Source: Planctomycetota bacterium
GTDB lineage: Bacteria > Planctomycetota > UBA1135 > JADKAF01
Direction of reading: 5' to 3'
DNA length: 64,000 bases
NCBI GenBank assembly: GCA_016719295.1
Contig: JADKAF010000001.1
Coordinates: forward strand, 3,038,001-3,102,000
The position numbers and the translations under genes are program-made. The notes beneath the pieces are model-generated. The model worked only from the letters and a program-made list of their open reading frames with translations. It made no database searches and was not told the origin of the DNA. Below are positions 41,920 to 49,966 of this stretch, piece by piece. Positions within the stretch are counted from its first letter, which is position 1. Each line of letters starts with the position of its first letter.

Positions 41920-42757
41920 AGCCCCGGCCGAGCTGATCGCGCAGCAGAGGCTGCTCTTCCGCGCGATCAGCGGAGCGTCACCGGAGCCACGCGCCGAAGC
42001 GACCGGGTTGCTGGCAACGCCGCCGCGCGGCGGCGCGCGCGAGCGCGTCGAGCTCTACCGCCGAATGTTCCTGCTCCGCGCCGAGGAAGCGCTGGGCGAC
42101 GACCTACCGATCCTGATGGGGAGCTTCGAAGCGGGTGGATTCGCGCGCTTCGTCGCGCGCTACCTCGAGCACTGCCCCTCCCGGTCCTGGACGCTCGCCG
42201 ATCTCGGCCGCGCGCTGCCGCGCTTCCTCGCCGATCCACTCGCCTGCCCGAACGAGCTGCTACCGGCGCCTTGGCCGCGCGAGCTGCTGGTCGATCTCGC
42301 GCGCGCCGAGCTGCGTTTCGAACGTGCGCGCACCGCGCGACGAGCGCCAGCCCTCGAGATCGACGCGCTACGCGCGCTGCCACCCGAGCAACGAAGCGAG
42401 CTGCGCCTCGCGCTCTCGCCAGAGCACGCGCTGCTGCTCACGCGCTACGACCTCCGCACCACGCTGCGCCGCGGCCGGCTCGATCCGCTGCGCCCGCCGC
42501 GTCGGCGCGCGATGACGCTCGCGCTGCGCTGGTATGCGGGGCGCCGCGAACCAATGCGCCTCGAGCGCAGCAGCGCGCGCTTCCTCCAGTCGTTGCGCCG
42601 CGGCAACACGCTGGGACGCGCCCTCGAGCGCGCCCTGCGCCTCCTTCCGGACGGAGCGCCCGCCGCGCAGATCGCCGAGCAGCTCTTCGCCCTGCTGCGC
42701 GAGCAAGCCGCGCGTGGCGCGTTGGCTCTCGCTCCCGCGCACGAAGCCCAACGCTGA
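41903..42757 (+). CDS. bufC: DUF2063 protein (BufC/HvfC-like RiPP partner)
   Basis: 284 residues. The N-terminal DUF2063 domain (about 10-105) has LIAQQRLLFRAISG, ERVELYRRMFLLRAEEALGDDLPILMG and FARFVARYLEHCPSRSWTLADLG, typical of the partner that recognises the precursor and presents it to DUF692 enzymes. The C-terminal half is Arg/Leu-rich with PWPRELLVDLARAELRFERA and a final winged-helix-like SLRRGNTLGRALERAL. Although formerly annotated DNA-binding, the family is now linked to peptide recognition. It overlaps bufB by 17 bases. Confidence 0.88.
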   Translation: MCASPEAPAELIAQQRLLFRAISGASPEPRAEATGLLATPPRGGARERVELYRRMFLLRAEEALGDDLPILMGSFEAGGFARFVARYLEHCPSRSWTLADLGRALPRFLADPLACPNELLPAPWPRELLVDLARAELRFERARTARRAPALEIDALRALPPEQRSELRLALSPEHALLLTRYDLRTTLRRGRLDPLRPPRRRAMTLALRWYAGRREPMRLERSSARFLQSLRRGNTLGRALERALRLLPDGAPAAQIAEQLFALLREQAARGALALAPAHEAQR

Positions 42758-42806
42758 GCTCTCGATCGCTCGGTCTCACTCGAGCGCTCACCTCTTGAGA
42801 ACCACC

Positions 42807-43286
42807 ATGCACGCCCTCTCCCTGCTCTCACGCCTGGAACGCCTCCAGGAACAGCTCGCCCTGCGTCTCGCTCCGCTCGCCGCGCTGCTCACACGCGCCG
42901 TCCTCGGCCACGCCTTCGTGCTCACCGGCCTCGGCAAGCTCCGGAACCTCGAGCGCACGAGCGAGTTCTTCGCCTCGCTGGGCATCCCGCTGCCCGGCGC
43001 GCACGCTATCGGCATCGGGCTGCTCGAGCTCGTCGGCGGCGCCTTGCTCGTGCTCGGCTTCCAGACCCGCAGCTTCGCGGCGCTGCTCTCCGCGACGATG
43101 CTCGTCGCGCTCGCGACGGCGGATCGCGGCACGTTGCTCGAATACCTCCAGCTCTCGGGAGATCCGGGCTTCACCCAGGTCGTGCCGCTCACCTTCCTCG
43201 TGCTGCTCGGCTGGCTCTTCGTGAACGGCGCGGGGCGCTGGAGCCTCGACCAGCGCCTCGCGAGCCGCACTCCCGACCGAGCGTAG
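42807..43286 (+). CDS. DoxX family membrane protein of the bufferin-type operon
   Basis: 159 residues with four transmembrane helices: LLTRAVLGHAFVLTGLGKL, IGIGLLELVGGALLVLGF, FAALLSATMLVALATA and VPLTFLVLLGWLFVN, ending GAGRWSLD. DoxX proteins regularly close DUF692/DUF2063 operons and may supply electrons or handle quinone or thiol redox at the membrane. ATG 42807 lies 49 bases after bufC. It is a paralogue of the DoxX at 31068. Confidence 0.92.
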   Translation: MHALSLLSRLERLQEQLALRLAPLAALLTRAVLGHAFVLTGLGKLRNLERTSEFFASLGIPLPGAHAIGIGLLELVGGALLVLGFQTRSFAALLSATMLVALATADRGTLLEYLQLSGDPGFTQVVPLTFLVLLGWLFVNGAGRWSLDQRLASRTPDRA

Positions 43287-43362
43287 ACGCGCGAAGCGCG
43301 GCGGCACGCGTTTCTCCATCGACCGGGTTGGCGGCCGAGAAATCAGCCGTCATGCTTCCGCG

Positions 43363-46300
43363 ATGCTCGAGGAGATTCGCGCGCTCGCGGAAGCCGGGGC
43401 CTACCGCGCGGCGTGGCAACGCCTGGCCCCCGTCGATGCTGCCGAGGCAACGCTGCTCGAGCTCCGACACCACGTCGCGCATCGCCTCGGTCTCGACACG
43501 CAGCGCCGGCTCGCGCTGCGCCGATTGCGCCGCCTCGCGCCGGATCGGCTGCGAACGCATGCGCTGCAGCTCTTCGAGGAGGTGCGGACGAATCGCCTCC
43601 TCGCGGGCTGGGAGCGCTGGCGGCGCGGAGATCAGCCCGCGCCTCGCGACGCCGCGGAGGAGCAGCTCTGGCACCTCGCCGTCGCACGGCTCCAGGGTCA
43701 CCTGCGGGACTTCGAGCGTGCGCGCGAGAGCTTGGAGCGCGCCGCAGGTGCCGACGCCGATCCGCGGCTGCTCGAGCTCGAGCGCGCGTGGGTACTGCTC
43801 GATCAGGACCTGCGCGACGAGGCGATCGCCTGCTGCCGCGGGGCGCTCTCGCGCTGGCCGCGTCATGGCCTGCTGCTCGAGCAAGAGTGCTGGCTCCTGG
43901 ACGGCTCGGGCAAGCCCGAAGCGGTGGAGCTCTTCGAGCGCCGTCGCCACGAGCTCGAGTCCCCGTTGATCGAAGGATCGCTCGCGTTCCGGCGCTTCGA
44001 GCTCGGCGAGCTGGATCGCGCGCGCTCGCTGGCCGAGCGCGTCCTCGCCACCGGACCGACCGGTCGATCGCTGGAGCGCATGCTGCAGGCGCTGCTGCTC
44101 CGCATCGCGCGCAGCGAAGGCGACGATGAGCGCGCGCTCCGGCATGCGCACGCCGTGCGGCCGCCGATCAAGCCGTGGGCGGAGAAGCTCGCGGCTCCGC
44201 GCGATCCGGCCTACGCCGAACGCCCGAGCCGCGTCCTGCGCGCCGTGCCCTTCGTGAAGCAGGATCACCTCACCTGCTCGCCCGCGACGATGGCCTCGCT
44301 GCTGCGCTTCTTCGGCCTCGACATCGAGCAACGCGAGATCGCCGAGAAGATCACCTACGACGGAACTCCCGTGCACAGCGAGTGGGTCTGGGCGGAGGAG
44401 CGCGGCTTGGAGAGCGCGTTCTTCCTCTTCGAGCCCGAGCTCGCGCGCGAGCTGATCGACCTCGGCCTGCCCTTCGCGATCTCGCTCCGCGGCGAGACCT
44501 GGGGCCATCGCGTCGCCCTCTGCGGCTACGACCGTTTACTCGACACCTTCCTGCTGCGGGACCCGAACCATCCGCTCCTGCAGGAGATGCAGACCGAGTT
44601 CCTGCAGACCTATGTGCAGCGCCGCGGGGGCATCTGCACGCTGCACGTGCCGCGCGCGCTCGCGACGCGCTTCCCTGCGCGCCTCCGCGAGCAAGCCGCG
44701 CTCTGGCTCGACTACGTGAAGATGCTGCACGCGTTCGAGGAGCGCCGCCTGCCCGAGGCCGAGAGCCTCGCCGAGGGCTTGCTGCGCCGGGCGGATGGCG
44801 TGCTGGCGCGCTTCACGCGAGGAAAGATGGCGGAAGAGCGCCGCGACGAGCGCGCGCTGGTCGAGCTCACCCGGGAGGAGCTGGCCGAGCATCCCGACGA
44901 TGTGGTGCTGCAGGCGAACCACGTGCGCGCGCTGGATCGCGCCGGCCGATGGGACGAGCATCGCGCGTTCCTGGAGCGCGTCTCCGCGCCGCTCGAGGCT
45001 TCGCCGGTGCTGCGCCTCTGGTACGCGGATGCGATCCGCCAGAACGCCGCCGAGCGCCGGCGGGCCGAGCGTATCGTGCGCTCCGCGCTGCGGCAGATGC
45101 CGACGGATGCGCACGCTTATCGCGGTCTCGCCGACATCCTCTGGGAGGACCGCTCGCGCCGCGCCGAGGCGACCGAGCTCTACCGTGTCGCTGCCTGCTT
45201 GGCGCCGCACGAGGAGGGCCTGGCGCGCTCGCACGCGCTCGCCTGCATCCTGCTCGGCGAGGAGCAGCGCGGACTCGAGTGGCTGCGCCGACGCGTCGAG
45301 ACCTTCGGTGCGAAGTCGCCCGAGCCGACGCTGACGCTGGTGCGCCTGCTCGAGGACTTCGACAAGCCAGAGGAGGCGCTCGCGCTGCTGCGAGAGAACG
45401 CCGCGCAACACCCGACGAAGCCCGCGGCGCAGCGCGCGTTATTCGGCAAGCTGCTCGACGAGGGCCTGCTCGACGAGGCGACGGCCCAGTTCGAACGACT
45501 GGCTCCGATCCTCGGGCCCGTGGCGCGGGAGCTCGCGGCCGCGCAGCTCGCGCGCGCTCGCGGCGACTTCGGCACCGTCCTCGCCGCCCTCGAACGCGCG
45601 ACGTCGTACGAGCCGCCGTCCGCGCAGGCCTTCGCCACCTACTGGAACGAGCTCTTCGTCCAGCGCGGGACGGACGCCGCGCGCGCGACCATCGAGGCCT
45701 TGGTCGAGAAGCACGGCGACGATCCGCGGCTCATGACCGAGGCGCTGGAGTTCTACCGGCGCATCGAGGATCGCGAGCGCGAGGGAGCGCTCCTCCGCAG
45801 GCTGGTGCGCGAGCATCCGCACGAGCCCTGGCTGCGCGAGAAGCTGGCCCAGCATCTCTTCGTCGTGGGGGCGCTGGACGAGCTCGAGGGGGAGCTCGCG
45901 GCTCTCGAGCTCGCGCTCCCCGACTCGCCGCGCGTCTGCATGCTGCGCGCGCGCTTCCTCGCGGCGCGCGGGGACAAGGCGGCCGCCTTCGCGACGGCTC
46001 GCAAAGGCCTCGAGCTGCGCGAGGATCTCGTTCCCTTGCTGCGGCTCTCCCTCGAGCTCGCGCCCGATCCCGATGCGGCGGATGCGGTCCTGCGCGAGAG
46101 CCTCTCGCGCTGGCTCGAAGCACCGCGCCCACCGCATCAAGAAGCGCTGCAGCTCTGGCTCGAGCACACGCAGCCGCACTTCGACGAGGAAGAGATCGCG
46201 CGCGGCCTCGCGGCGCTGCGCGAGACCTTCCCCGGCGCGCGCGAGATCCGCCTGGCCGTCGCCGAGCAGAGATTGGAGAAGGCGCCCCGCGAGGCGCTCG

Positions 46301-48285
46301 CCGAGGCGGAAGCGCTGGCGCTCGATCTGCCCGGCGATACAGCGGCTCAGCTGCTGCGCTTGCGCTGCCTCCGCAAAGCGCAGCGCTACGACGAGGCGCG
46401 CGCCGGTCTGGAGCAGCTCCTCCAGCAGAAGCCCACCTCCGTCGACGCCCATACGCTCCTCGGCCAGTGCCTCGAGGACCAGGCCGAGCTCGGCGCCGCG
46501 CGGGAGGCGTACCGCCGCGGCATCGGCCGCGTCCCCTCCTCTTCCATACTCCAGGGCTACCTCGCCGACGTCTGCTGGAAGCTCGACCTCAATGACGAAG
46601 CGCTGGCGGCGGTCGCGCGAGCGCACGAGCTCGACCGGGACTATTCGTGGGCGTGGAACGCGCACGTGATCTGGCTGACGATCCTCGAGCGGCAAGAAGA
46701 GGCGCTCGCGATCGCCGAGGACTGCGCGAGGACCAACCCGCGTTGGGCGCTCGCCCATCAGCTGCTCGCGCGCGCCTATCGCGCCCTCGGGCGGAACGAG
46801 GAGCAGATCGCCGCGCTGCGCACCGCGTTGGAGATCCAGCCCCGCCTCGGCGCCGAGCGCACGCGCTTGCTCGACTCGCTGATCGCGAACCAGCGCTACG
46901 AGGAAGCCCGCGCCGTAGCCGAGACCGGCCGCAAGCTGCTCGGCGACGACGAAGGGCTCGCCTCGACCGAAGCGCGGATCCTGCGAGCGCAGGGCGAGCT
47001 CGCGGCCTCGCGCGCGGAGCTGCGCGCGGCCCTCGCGCGACATCCCGAAGGCGAATCGCTCTGGATGCTGCACCTGCAGTGGCTGGAGCAGGAGGAGCTC
47101 TTCGACGAGATCCTCGCGACGATCGCGGCGGCACCACCGGCGATCGCGGAGCTCCCCGCGTTGCACGCCTACGCCGCCGACGCGCGGAAGCAGAAGGGCG
47201 AGCTCGACGCGGCCATCGCCGCGCTGCGACGCGCCCTCGAGCTCGCGCCCGACTACCACTGGGCGCGCGATCGCCTGGCCGAGCTCTGCCTCGAGAAGGG
47301 GGCCTACGCCGAGGTTCCCGCGCTGCTGGGCGAGAATCCCTCCGCGCTGCCGCTGCCGCGCGCGAGCCTCGTCGGTCGCGCCGCGGTCGAGCTCCGCCGC
47401 CGCGAGCTGGCCCAGGCCTGCTTCGACCGCTTGCTCGGCGCCATCGACGTGGAGCCTGCGGCCTTGCGCGCGCTCGACGAAGCGCTGCGGAAGCTCGACC
47501 CCATCGCGCAGAACCGGCGCCTCCGGGAGCTCGCGCAGAGCGGCGCGCTCGCGCCGCGCGCGAACGCGCTCTTCCTCCTGGGCGAGCGCCGCGATCGCTC
47601 GCGATTCCTATCGGGTCTGACGCGCCTCTGGCGCGAGCTCCCGCGCGAGCACGCGGAGCGCATCGTCTCGCGCCTCTGCGAGGATGCGGCGCGCTCGATC
47701 GGCCGCAAGGTGATCTCGCGCTGGATCGCGGAGCACCTCCAGCAGCCGGTCGACGACGAGCCCTCGCTCGGGCGCTTCGCCTTCGCGCTCTCCCATGCCG
47801 AGGGCTATCGCGCGATGATCCGCCTCTTCGGCAAGCGCTGGAAGCGCCCCGGCGTCGAGAGCTGGATGCTCGCGAATCTCAGCGCAGCCTGGCTGGGCCT
47901 CGACATGCTCGAGCAGGCCGAGAAGGTCTCGACCTACGCGGTGGAATCCCTGCCGCGCGATCACGGCATCTGGTGGCACCAGCGCACCCTCGCCGAGATC
48001 GCGCTCCGGCGCGGAGCCCCCTCGCGGTGCCTCGAGATCCTGCGCGAGCCGCCTGCCTCGTTCGCTGCCGAGCTCCTGCGCTCGCGCGTGCTCGAGCTTC
48101 GCGCACGCCTGGCGCTCACCCGCTCTTGGCTCGCGAGACGCCGCTTGCTCGCCGAGCAGCTGCCGCGCCTTCGCGCGGCACGCCCCGCCGCGCGGCGCGA
48201 AGGCGTCGAGCGCGAGGATAGCGGCGGGTGGGCGATCTTCCGTGCATGCCCCTGCTGGGCGTCGCTGCGCTACGCGCTGAGCTGA
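43363..48285 (+). CDS. Giant TPR protein with a C39-like peptidase domain
   Basis: 1640 residues and no signal peptide. Short helical repeats fill residues 1-280. A C39-like papain-fold domain follows (about 290-430): Cys 305 in KQDHLTCSPATMASLL, His 382 in TWGHRVALCGYD and Asp 400 in LLRDPN make a plausible catalytic triad, with AEKITYDGTPVHSEW between. From 430 to about 1600 there are dozens of TPR/Sel1-like units (ALAAVARAHELDRDYSWAW, AIAALRRALELAPDYHWARD). The family of TPR-linked C39-like proteins is mostly uncharacterised; a peptidase or transglutaminase role is possible. ATG 43363. Its end faces the convergent GTPase gene with a 7-base gap. Confidence 0.85.
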   Translation: MLEEIRALAEAGAYRAAWQRLAPVDAAEATLLELRHHVAHRLGLDTQRRLALRRLRRLAPDRLRTHALQLFEEVRTNRLLAGWERWRRGDQPAPRDAAEEQLWHLAVARLQGHLRDFERARESLERAAGADADPRLLELERAWVLLDQDLRDEAIACCRGALSRWPRHGLLLEQECWLLDGSGKPEAVELFERRRHELESPLIEGSLAFRRFELGELDRARSLAERVLATGPTGRSLERMLQALLLRIARSEGDDERALRHAHAVRPPIKPWAEKLAAPRDPAYAERPSRVLRAVPFVKQDHLTCSPATMASLLRFFGLDIEQREIAEKITYDGTPVHSEWVWAEERGLESAFFLFEPELARELIDLGLPFAISLRGETWGHRVALCGYDRLLDTFLLRDPNHPLLQEMQTEFLQTYVQRRGGICTLHVPRALATRFPARLREQAALWLDYVKMLHAFEERRLPEAESLAEGLLRRADGVLARFTRGKMAEERRDERALVELTREELAEHPDDVVLQANHVRALDRAGRWDEHRAFLERVSAPLEASPVLRLWYADAIRQNAAERRRAERIVRSALRQMPTDAHAYRGLADILWEDRSRRAEATELYRVAACLAPHEEGLARSHALACILLGEEQRGLEWLRRRVETFGAKSPEPTLTLVRLLEDFDKPEEALALLRENAAQHPTKPAAQRALFGKLLDEGLLDEATAQFERLAPILGPVARELAAAQLARARGDFGTVLAALERATSYEPPSAQAFATYWNELFVQRGTDAARATIEALVEKHGDDPRLMTEALEFYRRIEDREREGALLRRLVREHPHEPWLREKLAQHLFVVGALDELEGELAALELALPDSPRVCMLRARFLAARGDKAAAFATARKGLELREDLVPLLRLSLELAPDPDAADAVLRESLSRWLEAPRPPHQEALQLWLEHTQPHFDEEEIARGLAALRETFPGAREIRLAVAEQRLEKAPREALAEAEALALDLPGDTAAQLLRLRCLRKAQRYDEARAGLEQLLQQKPTSVDAHTLLGQCLEDQAELGAAREAYRRGIGRVPSSSILQGYLADVCWKLDLNDEALAAVARAHELDRDYSWAWNAHVIWLTILERQEEALAIAEDCARTNPRWALAHQLLARAYRALGRNEEQIAALRTALEIQPRLGAERTRLLDSLIANQRYEEARAVAETGRKLLGDDEGLASTEARILRAQGELAASRAELRAALARHPEGESLWMLHLQWLEQEELFDEILATIAAAPPAIAELPALHAYAADARKQKGELDAAIAALRRALELAPDYHWARDRLAELCLEKGAYAEVPALLGENPSALPLPRASLVGRAAVELRRRELAQACFDRLLGAIDVEPAALRALDEALRKLDPIAQNRRLRELAQSGALAPRANALFLLGERRDRSRFLSGLTRLWRELPREHAERIVSRLCEDAARSIGRKVISRWIAEHLQQPVDDEPSLGRFAFALSHAEGYRAMIRLFGKRWKRPGVESWMLANLSAAWLGLDMLEQAEKVSTYAVESLPRDHGIWWHQRTLAEIALRRGAPSRCLEILREPPASFAAELLRSRVLELRARLALTRSWLARRRLLAEQLPRLRAARPAARREGVEREDSGGWAIFRACPCWASLRYALS

Positions 48286-48292
48286 GCGCCGC

Positions 48293-49966
48293 TCAGCCCC
48301 GCCGCTTCTTCGGCTTCTCCCCGAGCGAAGCGAGCTCGCGCTCGACGGCGCGCGCCTGCTCCAGCAGGGAACGGATCTCGCCCGCGAGCACGGCGAGCGG
48401 CTGCAGCACGCCGGGCTCGAGCGCGCGGCGCGCGGCGGCGCGGATGCGCTCGCGCGCGCGGTGGATCGCGCGGAGGCGCCGGAAGCGCACCCACGAGAGG
48501 CCGATCCACACCGTCGGCACCAGCGAGATCGTGAGGAGGAAGAAGACGAAGAAGAGATAGCCGATGCCCGTGCCGTAGACGAAGAGGTTCCGCACCAGCT
48601 CGACCAGCGCGTAGCCGAAGGCGAGGAAGACGGGCAAGTTGAGCAGCCAGAGCCAGCGGCCCGCCCCGTCGTCGCGGCATTCCGCGACGCTCTGCTCGAA
48701 GACCTCGAGGAGATCGCCGGCGACGGAGCGCATGAGCTCGCGGCCGAGCGCATCCGGCTGCTGGTGCGCGAGGCGTCGCTCGAGCCACGCTTCGTCGAGG
48801 CCGAGCGCGCTGCCGCCGCGGACGATCGAGCGATGCAGATGGTCGAGGCGCGTCGCGAGCACGGCGGGATCGACGTGCTCGGCGGCGACGCGAAGCTCGA
48901 GCTTCAGAGCGTCGACGTCGTGCGCGGCCGCGCGCGTGCCGACCCAGCCGGAGAGCTTCTCCACCGCGCGCACACCGATGCCGGCGGGGCCCTTCACGAT
49001 GCCGCGGAGATAGGTCGAGACGACGGCGCCGAGCGGCCCGTTCTCGGCCAGCAGCTCGCGGAAGATGGAGAGGCACTCCTCCTCGAGCGCGCTGACGCCC
49101 TTCTCCCCGTCCTTCACCCAGCCGTCGAGGCCGGCCGCGAGCTCTTCCGGCAAGGCCTCGCGGAGCTCGCGCAGCAGCGCGGCGACGTTGCCCTGCAGCG
49201 CTTGGAGCTTGAAGCGCTCGATGCGCGCGGAGTCGAGCTCGTCCTCGAGGAAGCCGCGCAAGGCGAGCAAGCCCCAGCGCGCGGGGTCCTCCGCCGAGCG
49301 CGCCGCGGCGAGCGGATAGACGGGCGCCTCCTGGAAGCCCTCGGCGGCGACGAAGGCGCGGAAGTCCGCGATGGTCTCGTCGCTGTGGAAGGGGTGGTCG
49401 ATCTTGTTGAAGACGAACGCGAACCCGCGGCCTTCGCGCCGCGTGCGCAGCAGCTCGTGCAGCGAGCGGTTCACGTACTTCTCGCGATCGACGACGACGA
49501 GCACGAACTCGGCCTCGGCGAGCACGCGCTCCAGCAGCGCGCGGTTCGCCTCGACCACGGAGTCGAAGTCGGGCGCGTCGATCAGCACCTTATCGCGGAG
49601 CTCCGCCCTTCGATGCGCGACGCGCGAGAGCAGCTCGGGCGCGATCGCCTTCAAGCGCGTGAGGGAGGCTTCCTCGTGCTGATATACGGTGAGGCGGTCC
49701 GTCGTCGGCCGGATCGCCGTCGAGCGCGCGATCGACTCGCCGGCGAGAGCGTTGATCAGCGCGGACTTGCCGACGCCTGTGCCGCCGAGCAGCAGGATCA
49801 CCAGCGGCTCGGCCAGCGCCTCGCGCGCTCGCGCGAGGCGCGCGCGCTCGCTGCGCAGCGCTTCGAGATGCGTGCCGAGCGTGCGCAGGGGCGCGTCGCC
49901 GGCGCGCTCGAGCAACGCATCGAGGCCGCGCAGCGCGGCGTCGAAGCGCTCGAGGACTTCGCTCAT
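48293..49966 (-). CDS. Dynamin-like/YfjP-type membrane GTPase (second of pair)
   Basis: 557 residues. GTPase domain: P-loop GGTGVGKS (61-68), switch threonines in AIRPTTDRLTV, G3 IDAPDFDSV, G4 FNKID. A helical region follows (about 240-440), then two adjacent transmembrane helices (WLWLLNLPVFLAFGYALVEL and YLFFVFFLLTISLVP) and a basic coiled-coil tail ending GEKPKKRRG. This layout is that of bacterial dynamin-like proteins, which come in adjacent pairs and remodel or seal membranes. Its ATG overlaps the stop of the partner gene (ATGA, 49963-49966), so equal synthesis is likely. Confidence 0.85.
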   Translation of the reverse strand: MSEVLERFDAALRGLDALLERAGDAPLRTLGTHLEALRSERARLARAREALAEPLVILLLGGTGVGKSALINALAGESIARSTAIRPTTDRLTVYQHEEASLTRLKAIAPELLSRVAHRRAELRDKVLIDAPDFDSVVEANRALLERVLAEAEFVLVVVDREKYVNRSLHELLRTRREGRGFAFVFNKIDHPFHSDETIADFRAFVAAEGFQEAPVYPLAAARSAEDPARWGLLALRGFLEDELDSARIERFKLQALQGNVAALLRELREALPEELAAGLDGWVKDGEKGVSALEEECLSIFRELLAENGPLGAVVSTYLRGIVKGPAGIGVRAVEKLSGWVGTRAAAHDVDALKLELRVAAEHVDPAVLATRLDHLHRSIVRGGSALGLDEAWLERRLAHQQPDALGRELMRSVAGDLLEVFEQSVAECRDDGAGRWLWLLNLPVFLAFGYALVELVRNLFVYGTGIGYLFFVFFLLTISLVPTVWIGLSWVRFRRLRAIHRARERIRAAARRALEPGVLQPLAVLAGEIRSLLEQARAVERELASLGEKPKKRRG

